Shown here piece after piece: positions 1 through 7,003 of a stretch of 64,000 nucleotides of DNA. The notes below the pieces were generated by a model. That model saw only the letters and a program-made list of their open reading frames with translations, was not told where the DNA came from and searched no databases. Each line of letters begins with the position of its first letter. Position 1 is the first letter of the stretch. A program made the position numbers and the translations under genes. This DNA comes from Bradyrhizobium sp. SZCCT0148 (GTDB taxonomy: Bacteria; Pseudomonadota; Alphaproteobacteria; Rhizobiales; Xanthobacteraceae): NCBI RefSeq assembly GCF_018129985.1, contig NZ_JAFCKT010000003.1:248001-312000 (forward strand), read 5' to 3'.

Positions 1-913
1 CGTCCAGGATGGTCTGGCCGTAGTCGATGGAGTCGAGCTCCTTCTCTCGCAGATTGAACACGCCGGTCTTGCCGGTGCCGAGCGCGAGCAACTTCTCCGC
101 CGTCTCGCGCAGCATCTTGTTGCCCTGGTTGTCGGGCAGCAGATCGAGGTTGGAGCGCAGGCGGCCCTGCGCCGTCTTGAATCCCTTCTGGATGTCGTCG
201 AGCTTGTCGCTGGTGTTGGCCGACAGCGCCGCGCTCATGTCGGCGGCGGCGAGGTTGCCGCTGGCGACGACGTTGCCGAGTTGGCCGACGGTCTGCGCGG
301 CGTCGCTGGCGTCCGCGGCGGACAGGTCGGCCGAGCCGAGGATGGCATTGACCCGGGTCTGGGCGTCCAGCATGGCCGGGCTGGCTGCGCCGACGAAGGC
401 GGCTTGCGCGTTGCGTAGCGCGTCATATTGCTTGTCGTGAAGGGCGGCGATGTCCAGCCGTTCGCGGGCGGCCTTGGCCAGGCTCTGGGCCGCCTCGTTG
501 ATGCTCTTCATCGTTTCGCTGAGGCCGGCGACGACGGTCTTGTCACCGCCGAGCTGGATGATCTCGGTGAGCTTCTGCTGGGTTTGCTCCTGCAGTTCCT
601 TGAGCTTCTTGGTACGCTCGTTCAGGGCTTCCTCGTTTTGCGCCGCGAGCAGGGCCGGCCCCTGGGCTGCGAGGCTCGCGCTCAATGCCGACAATTGCAG
701 GCTGGCGGTGAGGCGCGGAATGTCCCGCCCGCTCAGATCGGTCATGCGACCGCCTAGACTCTGCAGCGCCAGGCCGGCGCCGGCCGCGATCACGAGGCCC
801 ATGCCTGCAATCACTGCGAAGGCCGTGAACAGGCTGCCACGCACGCCCCAGTTCGGCAGTTTGAAGCGCGGCAGAGAACGGCCCAAACGGCCAAGCCCCA
901 GACGGATCGCCAT
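1..913 (-). CDS. methyl-accepting chemotaxis protein, N-terminal part (runs off the window)
   Basis: The reading frame opens at an ATG (913-911) behind a GGGGGA ribosome-binding site and is still open at base 1, so about 304 residues are visible and the signalling end lies outside the window. A single membrane segment falls at about residues 24-46 (LFTAFAVIAGMGLVIAAGAG), followed by a long alanine-rich, mostly helical periplasmic region with many Leu/Gln/Lys heptad-like stretches (ALNERTKKLKELQEQTQQKL). This is the usual layout of a helical-bundle sensor chemoreceptor or a related methyl-accepting or histidine kinase sensor. The HAMP and methyl-accepting domains are not visible, so the chemoreceptor call is an inference; the ligand cannot be read from the sequence. 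Confidence 0.65.
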   Translation of the reverse strand, partial: MAIRLGLGRLGRSLPRFKLPNWGVRGSLFTAFAVIAGMGLVIAAGAGLALQSLGGRMTDLSGRDIPRLTASLQLSALSASLAAQGPALLAAQNEEALNERTKKLKELQEQTQQKLTEIIQLGGDKTVVAGLSETMKSINEAAQSLAKAARERLDIAALHDKQYDALRNAQAAFVGAASPAMLDAQTRVNAILGSADLSAADASDAAQTVGQLGNVVASGNLAAADMSAALSANTSDKLDDIQKGFKTAQGRLRSNLDLLPDNQGNKMLRETAEKLLALGTGKTGVFNLREKELDSIDYGQTILD

Positions 914-1028
914 CGAAAATTCCCCCAACGTTCTTGCTTCTGGTTGTGGCCGGCAGTATCCGCACCGCAGGTTAAAAATTCGCAATTTCTGCAAGCGGTT
1001 GCACCAGTTCCGCAGCGCGAAAAAATAA

Positions 1029-1050
1029 GGGCCGGCGAAATCGCCGGCCC
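1029..1050 (-). terminator. rho-independent terminator of the outer-membrane protein gene
   Basis: A GC-rich 10-bp stem (GGGCCGGCGA paired with TCGCCGGCCC, loop AA or larger if the inner pairs stay open) lies about 30 bases past the stop of the minus-strand porin-like gene. Read on the minus strand it is followed by TTATTTTTT, the expected uridine tail. Confidence 0.85.
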
Positions 1051-1079
1051 CCTTGTCTTAGTAAGGTCGTGGTAACCGA

Positions 1080-1805
1080 TCAGTAGCGCGCGACGGCCGG
1101 GCTTGCCCAGTTGAAGCGGTAGTTGAGGCCCGCCTTGATGGTGTGGTCGTCGGTGGTGAAGCTGCCGGTGCCCGTGAGCGGACCGGCGGTGAAGCTCGCG
1201 TCGCCGAAATTGTAGTACTGATACTCGGCTTTGGCCGACCAGTTCGGGGCGAACATGTATTCGAGGCCGGCGCCGACGGTGTAGCCGTTGCGGTGATCGC
1301 CGGTGATCACGAAAGCGGTCGGCACGCCGCCGACGGTCACCTTCTCGTTGTTGTCCGAATAGGCGTAGCCGCCCTTCACGTAGACGAGCCCGGGGCCCCA
1401 GGTGTAGCCGACGCGGCCGGTGATCGATCCAAGGCCACGCTGGTCGTTGGTGTAGGCGATGCCGCCCGGAAACACGGCGCCGACGCTGCCGGAGAGCCAG
1501 GAATACTGGCCTTCGACGCCGACCAGGAAGTTCGGGTGGAACTGCCAGTCGCCGCCGACCTGCACGCCGCCGAGGAAACGGCCGTTGCCGTTGTTGCCGG
1601 TGGAGAGGCCGCTGAAATTGTTGTCGCTGGAGAACGCGCCGCCGATATGGCCGCCGATATAGAAACCGGTCCAGTTGTAGATCGGCGCGGCATAGGCCGG
1701 CGCCGGCGACTTGTAATAGTTGCGGTTGCCGAGATCGGCACCGACGGCCGGTGCAGCCGCGCCCACTACGAGCAGCGCAACGGTCGCGAACAGAATCTTC
1801 TTCAT
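1080..1805 (-). CDS. Omp25/RopB-like outer-membrane beta-barrel protein
   Basis: The protein has 241 residues from the ATG at 1805. The open frame continues upstream, but the signal peptide (MKKILFATVALLVVGAAAPA, cut near VGA) fixes this start. The mature part begins with a Tyr/Pro/Ala-rich stretch and then NWTGFYIGGHIGGAF, the classic opening of the small alphaproteobacterial porin-like family (Omp25, Omp31, RopB). Alternating Gly/aromatic beta strands continue to a terminal GLNYRFNW stretch and the last residues VARY. It should sit as an eight-stranded barrel in the outer membrane, where such proteins stabilise the envelope or act as small channels. It is transcribed alone and ends at a strong terminator. 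A CtrA-type TTAA-N7-TTAA motif lies upstream. Confidence 0.88.
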   Translation of the reverse strand: MKKILFATVALLVVGAAAPAVGADLGNRNYYKSPAPAYAAPIYNWTGFYIGGHIGGAFSSDNNFSGLSTGNNGNGRFLGGVQVGGDWQFHPNFLVGVEGQYSWLSGSVGAVFPGGIAYTNDQRGLGSITGRVGYTWGPGLVYVKGGYAYSDNNEKVTVGGVPTAFVITGDHRNGYTVGAGLEYMFAPNWSAKAEYQYYNFGDASFTAGPLTGTGSFTTDDHTIKAGLNYRFNWASPAVARY

Positions 1806-1956
1806 CGTCTTGAACTCCGACACTCTAGGTCCCCGGCAGGCGCGCTGTCCGCGCCGCGTTGGTTTTGCAGATAGCTCGCTTTTGACGAAAATGCTGTCAC
1901 ATGCGTGGCACAGCGGCGCCCAACCTAACTTATTGGGTTGCAAATGATTTTCGTGC

Positions 1957-1971
1957 TTAATGTCGGCTTAA
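1957..1971. promoter_or_regulatory. possible CtrA-type box (TTAA-N7-TTAA)
   Basis: TTAA (1957-1960) and TTAA (1968-1971) are separated by seven bases, matching the core of the alphaproteobacterial CtrA site; flanking C and G make it a palindrome CTTAA...TTAAG. It lies about 150 bases upstream of the porin-like gene start at 1805. The motif is short and could occur by chance, although A/T tetramers are scarce in this GC-rich sequence. Confidence 0.35.
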
Positions 1972-2029
1972 GAAGTGGTGAAGGAAGGTTTAACTTCGCG
2001 CGGCCCAGGTAACTTGCGCGCGACTTTCG

Positions 2030-2350
2030 TTAACCAAGACGGCGCAGCGCCTCATCGCGCATCTGTTCGCGGAACGCGGCGCGCTTGGCGGGCCGGTCTT
2101 CCTCGCGAATGTCGTGACGATCGAAGATGTCGAACTTCTCCAGGATCGGATAGCTCTCGCTCGCCATCGCGAGCACGCGCAGCACCTTTGTCGCAGACGG
2201 TGTCGGGCCGCTCACCTCCCAGCGTCGAATGGTGTCGGCGCCACCCTTGTCAGGCAATCCGCAAAGCCTGGCCATGTCGGTTGTGGTGAGCTTGCGCCCG
2301 AGGGCATCGGAGAGGTCGTTGCGAAGTTGCTTCAGTTCAGGGCCGGTCAT
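2030..2350 (-). CDS. small helix-turn-helix regulator (XRE-like)
   Basis: From ATG 2350 the product has 106 residues. Its first 65 residues read as a lambda-repressor-like HTH: MTGPELKQLRNDLSDALGRK, then LTTTDMARLCGLPDKGGADT and IRRWEVSGPTPS, the last being the usual recognition/turn pattern of DNA-binding domains found in plasmid and antitoxin regulators. The rest is a charged helical tail (REEDRPAKRAAFREQ). The frame is open 24 codons further upstream, but this Met begins the HTH fold. It diverges from the plus-strand gene at 2473 across about 120 bases. No toxin partner is adjacent, so a role as a lone transcription factor is more likely than an antitoxin. Target unknown. Confidence 0.6.
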   Translation of the reverse strand: MTGPELKQLRNDLSDALGRKLTTTDMARLCGLPDKGGADTIRRWEVSGPTPSATKVLRVLAMASESYPILEKFDIFDRHDIREEDRPAKRAAFREQMRDEALRRLG

Positions 2351-2472
2351 GCTGCTTGCGTCCAGGGAAGTCACTGAACCCAATGCACTAGCGCTGATTC
2401 GGGTCCATCCGAAGGCGGCCATGATTGTGCTAGTCTCGCGCTGCCGTTTCAGCGTCAGCGAGGGAATCCAGG

Positions 2473-2820
2473 ATGTCCGTGTTCAAGCTGCCTTTGTCGG
2501 GGGACGTCGTTCAGTCCATCAATCCGATCACGTCGTTCTTCAGCCCCGTCGGCAGCCAGTTCGGCCTCATCAACATCACGGTCGGTCAATCCTCGGCGCC
2601 AGAGGTCGAGAAGGATCTGCTGTCCGATGTCGGCAGCTACGGCAAGCAGATCGGCCAGATCGGAGATGCGCTGCTCGTGGTCATCGAGCGTTTGGAAGCG
2701 CACGGCGACAGTGCGCTCGGCGACGACACGGCGATCGCCGCCTTCAAGGAGCTGATGCATTCGGTCGCGACCGTGAAGGAACGCCACGGCCGCCATTCAT
2801 GCCGTCCGCGGCGGCGGTGA
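2473..2820 (+). CDS. conserved hypothetical protein, 115 residues
   Basis: The ATG at 2473 follows the purine-rich GAGGGAATCCAGG. The N-terminal part (MSVFKLPLSGDVVQSINP) is hydrophobic and Gly/Pro-containing; the centre reads as a helix (VEKDLLSDVGSYGKQIGQIG, VVIERLE), and the tail is basic (RHGRHSCRPRRR). I see no signal peptide and no family motif. It is divergent from the HTH gene and convergent with the autotransporter gene. Codon use is normal for the window and the frame is closed by TGA at 2818-2820. I do not recognise the function. Confidence 0.55.
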   Translation: MSVFKLPLSGDVVQSINPITSFFSPVGSQFGLINITVGQSSAPEVEKDLLSDVGSYGKQIGQIGDALLVVIERLEAHGDSALGDDTAIAAFKELMHSVATVKERHGRHSCRPRRR

Positions 2821-2837
2821 GCGCGGCGGTGCCGCGC
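2821..2837. terminator. small hairpin between convergent genes
   Basis: GCGCGGC-GGT-GCCGCGC forms a 7-bp GC stem directly after the stop of the gene ending at 2820, in the 51-base gap before the convergent autotransporter stop at 2872. There is no T-run, so this is only a plausible terminator. Confidence 0.35.
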
Positions 2838-2871
2838 CTCGGGGGCCGAACTGCGTCCGGGCCGTTGCGGG

Positions 2872-5694
2872 TTACCAATTATACCGCACGACGCCCTTGC
2901 CGGCGTAGCTGCGCGTGACGTTGGAGAACTCGCCCTCGAAAGTGCCGACGGCGGACCAGCCGTTCATCCATTTCATTTCGGCAGCGGCAGTCACCAACGC
3001 CGAGTCGCTTGCCTGCGCTGCGCCGTTGACGACGAAGGACGCGCCGGGGAGCGCGGTGAAGGTGGCGCCGATCGTGCGATCCGGATTGTAGTCATGCGAC
3101 CAAGCCGCACGCCCCCGCAAGGTCAGTAGGGCACCGTCCATGGCAAACGACTTGTCGGTCCGTACGCCGAGTTCGCTGCGCGTGTCCGTCACGCTCTTTG
3201 CTCCGTAAGCGAGCGCGAACGCGCCGCCGCCGGAGATGGCGCTTTCGGTATAGGCCGGCAGATCGAACGTCGTGAACTGCCCTGCCGCGTAGGGCGTGAT
3301 CCCGACGCCGTTCATCCAGGGCGTCACGAAGCGGTAGCCGCCTTCGACCCGGCCTGAATAGGCGTTGGCATTGAAGCGGGCCTGCAACCGGTCGGTGCCG
3401 GCAATCGTCACGATGCGATTGGTCGTGATGTCCTGTGCACCGTAGGCCAGCGCACCGGAGAGATAAGCAGCACCGATAGTGTGCCGGACGAACGCACCGG
3501 CTTGGAACAGGTACGATTGGCCGTAACCGCTATTGACGACATTGAAGTTGGTGCCGCCGCCCGCCAGAGCGAAGCCGGCAATGGTGTAGGGCGAAATGCG
3601 ATAATCGGCGCCGACGGCCGTGCCGTAGATGCTGGAGGTCGCAGTGTTGGAACCGACGACGGCGTTGCCGTCCGTGGTCTGCGAACCGCCGTAACCGGCG
3701 GCCCAGACGCTCCAGCGCTGCGCGAAGGGGGCAGGACGAGGCGCCTTGGCGTAGATTGCCGCCATAGCATCGGCCGGCTTGCGGCTCGCGGCATAGGCAA
3801 GCTCCTCGTCGGCGTAGCCGGTGGCGCCACCGCCCGCGCTTCCGCCCTCGCCGCGTCCGGCAATGAACGGATCGGTCATGATCCCCATGAACATGGTCAT
3901 CGCGTTGAAGGTGGTTTGCTGCGATCCGGTGGCGGCCTCGCCGGAAGCCTGGGTCAGTTCGGCCGGACTCAGGTTCGCGTAAACCGCTGGAATGCCGCCA
4001 TTGGCGTTGAAGAAATTGATCAGCGCGTTACCGACGTTCTGCTGGTTGGTCGTGAACCCATTGAAACCCAGCGTGACGTTGAGGTACGCGTTGTTGGCGT
4101 CGTAACTCAGGCTCGACCTCAGGTTTGCCGGATTGCCGATGTTGACGACCCCGGCGAAGGTGCCGCTCACACCGCCGGTCGCGTTAAGGATGGTGTATTG
4201 CTTGGCGACATAAGTCCCGCTGGCGAAGGTCGCGTTGACCGTGCCGTTGAGCGTTGCGGTGCCGGAAACGTTGGCGCGCGAGGCGGTCGTCGGGTCGACT
4301 TGAATCAGGTAGATCGCGCCTGACTGGAACGCGAGATTGCCGTTGACCGACATGGTGCTGGCCGGCGTCCCGTTACCGGGCGCGAAGGTGCCGCCCGCAT
4401 TGATCTGGGTTCCCTTGACCGTGCCGACACCGGCCAACTGGCCGCCGGAATTGACCGTGGTCAGGGCCGAATTCGCGGCTGTGCCGTTCACTTCCAGCGT
4501 TCCGGCATTCACGACGGTGTTGCCGGAGTAGGTGTTGGCGGCCGACAGGACCAGCGTGCCGACGCCGGTCTTGATGAGGGCGGTGTTGACGCCTCCTGTG
4601 GTCAGTCCGCTGCCGCCGATCGTATTGGCGTAGGTGACGGTGCCGCCGGAGACGCCGATATTTGCGGTGACGCCGCTCAGGAAAATGCCCGCGCCTTGTG
4701 CTGCGCCTGCCGCAGCACTGAATCCGTTGATCGCGCTGGGACCAATTCCGATGCCGGGAGTTCCGGCCGCGCCCCCTGTGACGGCGGCGCCCGAGATTGG
4801 CGAATTCAGAATGGTCAGGGTGCCCCCGGTCGCGACGTAGATGGCGCCACCATTGGCGGCGCCGCCGTTGCCGCCTGCACCGCCGTCGGCGCCGGGGCCG
4901 GGTCCGCCCGAGCCGCTGGCATTGGTCGCGCCGTCTCCGCCCGAACCGCCATTGCCGCCGTTGGCGTTCCCCGAACCGCCGCTGTTATTGCTCGTATAGG
5001 TCGTACTGTTGGTCGTTCCCGAACCGCCGCCGCCGCCGCCGCCGGCACCGAGGGTTCCACCGGCCGTGCCGGCGGTACCCTGGTTGCCCGCATGACCGCC
5101 GGTACCGCCCGCGCCGCCGCCGCCGCCGGCACCGCCATTGTTGGCAGCGCCGCCATTGCCGCCATTGCCGCCATTGACGGGATCGGGGGCCGCGTTCTGC
5201 GCAGATCCGCCATTGCCGCCAGTGCCGCCGGTCGCTGTGTTGCCGGTGAACGTTACTGCCGCCAGCGTGACGTTGGCACCGCTGCCGACGAACAGACCGC
5301 CGCCGGCACCGAGGCCGCCGCCGCCGCCACCACCGGACCCGTAGGACAATCCACCCGAGAAGTAGCCGTCCTGCCCGTTCTGTCCGTTTCCGCCGAGCGC
5401 CGCGGTGTTGGTAATCGAGAGGCTTGAGATATTCACTGTGGGCGCGTTGGTGCCGTTGACCTGGATGCCCTGAAACGCGGACGCGCCGTTGATGACTTGG
5501 TTGTTGCCGGTGATGTTGATGACGACGTTGGCATTGCTCGCCTGGAGTTGCGCCAGCGAACTCGACAACGTGAATCCAGACGTGATGTTGATGCTCACAG
5601 TTGAATTTGCGCCGGCCGCAGCAACCGCAGCGACGGCGGTATTCCAGTCTGCCTGGTTGGCTACGTCGATCGCCATGGCCTGAGTTGCAAACAA
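2872..5694 (-). CDS. glycine-rich autotransporter; leader interrupted by an in-frame stop
   Basis: About 940 residues. Residues 1-100 hold beta-helix-like sequence (NADW-type start, VSINITSG, VVINITGNNQVI). Residues about 100-295 are extremely Gly/Ala/Asn-rich (GGNGG and GAGGG repeats, like mycobacterial PGRS proteins). An autotransporter-associated strand repeat follows (IKTGVGTLVLSAANTYSGNT, VNAGTLEVNG). The last ~280 residues (from FAQRWSVWAAGYGGS to the terminal RYNW with aromatic end) form the translocator barrel, so the passenger would be displayed on the cell surface. The listed start is a TTG (5694) that gives only MFATQAMA, too short for export. The frame carries a signal-peptide-like stretch further upstream, but TGA at 5718-5716 cuts it. 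The gene is therefore either broken at its 5' end or affected by a sequence error. TAA stop at 2874-2872. Confidence 0.75.
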   Translation of the reverse strand: MFATQAMAIDVANQADWNTAVAAVAAAGANSTVSINITSGFTLSSSLAQLQASNANVVINITGNNQVINGASAFQGIQVNGTNAPTVNISSLSITNTAALGGNGQNGQDGYFSGGLSYGSGGGGGGGLGAGGGLFVGSGANVTLAAVTFTGNTATGGTGGNGGSAQNAAPDPVNGGNGGNGGAANNGGAGGGGGAGGTGGHAGNQGTAGTAGGTLGAGGGGGGGSGTTNSTTYTSNNSGGSGNANGGNGGSGGDGATNASGSGGPGPGADGGAGGNGGAANGGAIYVATGGTLTILNSPISGAAVTGGAAGTPGIGIGPSAINGFSAAAGAAQGAGIFLSGVTANIGVSGGTVTYANTIGGSGLTTGGVNTALIKTGVGTLVLSAANTYSGNTVVNAGTLEVNGTAANSALTTVNSGGQLAGVGTVKGTQINAGGTFAPGNGTPASTMSVNGNLAFQSGAIYLIQVDPTTASRANVSGTATLNGTVNATFASGTYVAKQYTILNATGGVSGTFAGVVNIGNPANLRSSLSYDANNAYLNVTLGFNGFTTNQQNVGNALINFFNANGGIPAVYANLSPAELTQASGEAATGSQQTTFNAMTMFMGIMTDPFIAGRGEGGSAGGGATGYADEELAYAASRKPADAMAAIYAKAPRPAPFAQRWSVWAAGYGGSQTTDGNAVVGSNTATSSIYGTAVGADYRISPYTIAGFALAGGGTNFNVVNSGYGQSYLFQAGAFVRHTIGAAYLSGALAYGAQDITTNRIVTIAGTDRLQARFNANAYSGRVEGGYRFVTPWMNGVGITPYAAGQFTTFDLPAYTESAISGGGAFALAYGAKSVTDTRSELGVRTDKSFAMDGALLTLRGRAAWSHDYNPDRTIGATFTALPGASFVVNGAAQASDSALVTAAAEMKWMNGWSAVGTFEGEFSNVTRSYAGKGVVRYNW

Positions 5695-6218
5695 GCTGGC
5701 GGCGCCAATGATCGATCAGGCCAGCCATCGCCGCGAACGCCGCAACGCCACGACGGGGACAAGGGCCGTTGTCTGCAGAAGCCGATGCCGATGCACCGAG
5801 GGTTCAAGTATCGCCGTTTCACAAGACGTCGCGCCGCCCGACAGAAAATGCCCCACGTGTCACCCCTGAAATATTTTTTGCCGCGCCAAAATCAGGGGCA
5901 CTGGCAATTTCCCGAACTAGAATCAGTTTAGGGGTTGTTGGAGGCTGTTTCTACATTTCTTCTGCCTTCTATCGTGCATATGGCCTGATTCTGCGTGGCT
6001 GTGCTTGACGGGCCACGCTCGTCGATGGTCGCTTAGACAAGCCTCAAATTAGGACATCTATTCTGACCAATTGCGAAGTCGTCACTGGTTTGCCGATCGG
6101 CGACAGCTGAATTTTGAGTGATTGAAGCGGGCGTTGGCCGCTAGGAAGGCCGTGACGTGAAAGTGAACTGCGCTCGCCCGGAAATTCGACCCGCCACGCG
6201 TTGATCCAACACGTTGTA
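5695..6218. other. intergenic stretch holding the disrupted autotransporter leader
   Basis: On the minus strand, 5796-5695 continues the autotransporter frame upstream (possible GTG starts at 5796 and 5751; the sequence includes LRRSRRWLA, then TGA, then SIIGAASLFATQAMA). The rest (5797-6218) has no supported gene on either strand. It is noticeably richer in A/T than its surroundings (for example ATATTTTTTG at 5871-5880) and carries a 7-bp inverted repeat CCCCTGA (5863-5869)/TCAGGGG (5892-5898). It should contain the autotransporter promoter and the promoter of the small secreted protein at 6251. Confidence 0.5.
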
Positions 6219-6240
6219 CAATTGCCCAACCAGGCAATTG
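6219..6240 (+). promoter_or_regulatory. hairpin touching the ribosome-binding site of the 6251 gene
   Basis: CAATTGCC (6219-6226) and GGCAATTG (6233-6240) are perfect 8-bp inverted arms around the loop CAACCA. The last G of the stem is also the first G of the GGAG (6240-6243) that precedes ATG 6251. It could be a protein operator or an RNA hairpin that limits ribosome access. Confidence 0.45.
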
Positions 6241-6250
6241 GAGTTTCGGG

Positions 6251-6538
6251 ATGAATGAATCGGCAATGACGAGAAACAGAATTGCAGTCATAGCGCTTGT
6301 CGTAGCTGGAGTGCTCACCGTGCCGTTCGCGGCTGAAGCCAAGAAGTACCGATCGAGCCGATATGACAACACGGGTGCAGTAGCGGCCGGATCGGCGGCA
6401 GTGCAGCCGCGGGCGACTTATGGGTCGTCTGGGCAAACCGTTGGAACGGTAACGGCGCCGTCGATCGGGTCCTATAATTGGCCGTCGGTCGGCGTGACCA
6501 ATTCGGTCCCCACCTGGAGCAATACCAACCCGCGATGA
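6251..6538 (+). CDS. small secreted protein, paralogue of the 6722 gene
   Basis: 95 residues from ATG 6251. A second in-frame ATG at 6266 gives MTRNRIAVIALVV, which matches the MTR start of the neighbouring paralogue and may be the true start. The signal peptide is clear (RIAVIALVVAGVLTVPFAAEA). The mature protein is only ~65 residues, low in charge, and ends in a block almost identical to the next gene: GSSGQTVGTVTAPSIG, then PSVGVTNSVPTW and TNP. No cysteines in the mature part, no known domain. It is probably periplasmic or released. Translation may be influenced by the hairpin at 6219-6240. Confidence 0.72.
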   Translation: MNESAMTRNRIAVIALVVAGVLTVPFAAEAKKYRSSRYDNTGAVAAGSAAVQPRATYGSSGQTVGTVTAPSIGSYNWPSVGVTNSVPTWSNTNPR

Positions 6539-6721
6539 TCTTGATCTTGCCAGGCTGCCTCGCTCGCCGCCGGCCGCGCCCTTGTTCATCGCGCATGATG
6601 CCGGAGTGTTGAGAGCGGTCTCACGCAGGTATCCCGGCACATTCTCACCCATGGGGAGTTCTCAGTGCAGGAGCGGTTCGACGACTAATCGATCTTTGCA
6701 CCGCATCCAAAAGGATCAGCC

Positions 6722-6985
6722 ATGACAAGAACAGGAAGCTTCATTGCCGTTATTGCCGCCGTCGGATTTGCGGCATCCGCCGCAAGCGCGCAAACGCCGG
6801 GACCGGGCGTGAACAACAGTACCAACAGCATTCCGGGAGCGCCGGTGCAGCAAGGGACGGTTGGGAGTTCCGGGCAGACGGTCGGGACAGTGACAGCGCC
6901 GTCAATTGGCACGTCTACGCAGCCCTCTGTCGGCGTGACCAACTCCGTTCCCACCTGGAAAAGCACGAACCCTCCAGCCAGGTAG
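6722..6985 (+). CDS. small secreted protein, paralogue of the 6251 gene
   Basis: 87 residues with AAAAGGATCAGCC in front of ATG 6722 as ribosome-binding site. The signal peptide (GSFIAVIAAVGFAASAASAQ) is cut at about residue 23. The mature part starts with a Pro/Asn/Gly-rich stretch (TPGPGVNNSTNSIPGAPVQQ) and finishes with the conserved block GSSGQTVGTVTAPSIG, PSVGVTNSVPTW and STNP shared with the gene 180 bases upstream. This points to a local duplication followed by divergence of the linker. Function unknown; likely a periplasmic or extracellular peptide-like protein. It converges on the ABC ATPase gene that ends at 7004. Confidence 0.78.
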   Translation: MTRTGSFIAVIAAVGFAASAASAQTPGPGVNNSTNSIPGAPVQQGTVGSSGQTVGTVTAPSIGTSTQPSVGVTNSVPTWKSTNPPAR

Positions 6986-7003
6986 CAACCGCAGCCGGCT
7001 GCC

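Noticed and set aside
4840..5345. Dense GCC-type repeats that could suggest a tandem array
   Set aside because: They are the coding sequence of the glycine-rich autotransporter passenger; no regular repeat-spacer structure as in CRISPR.
5769..6008. Plus-strand frame of 79 codons in the autotransporter upstream region
   Set aside because: No ribosome-binding site, no signal peptide or domain, and it overlaps the region expected to hold promoters.
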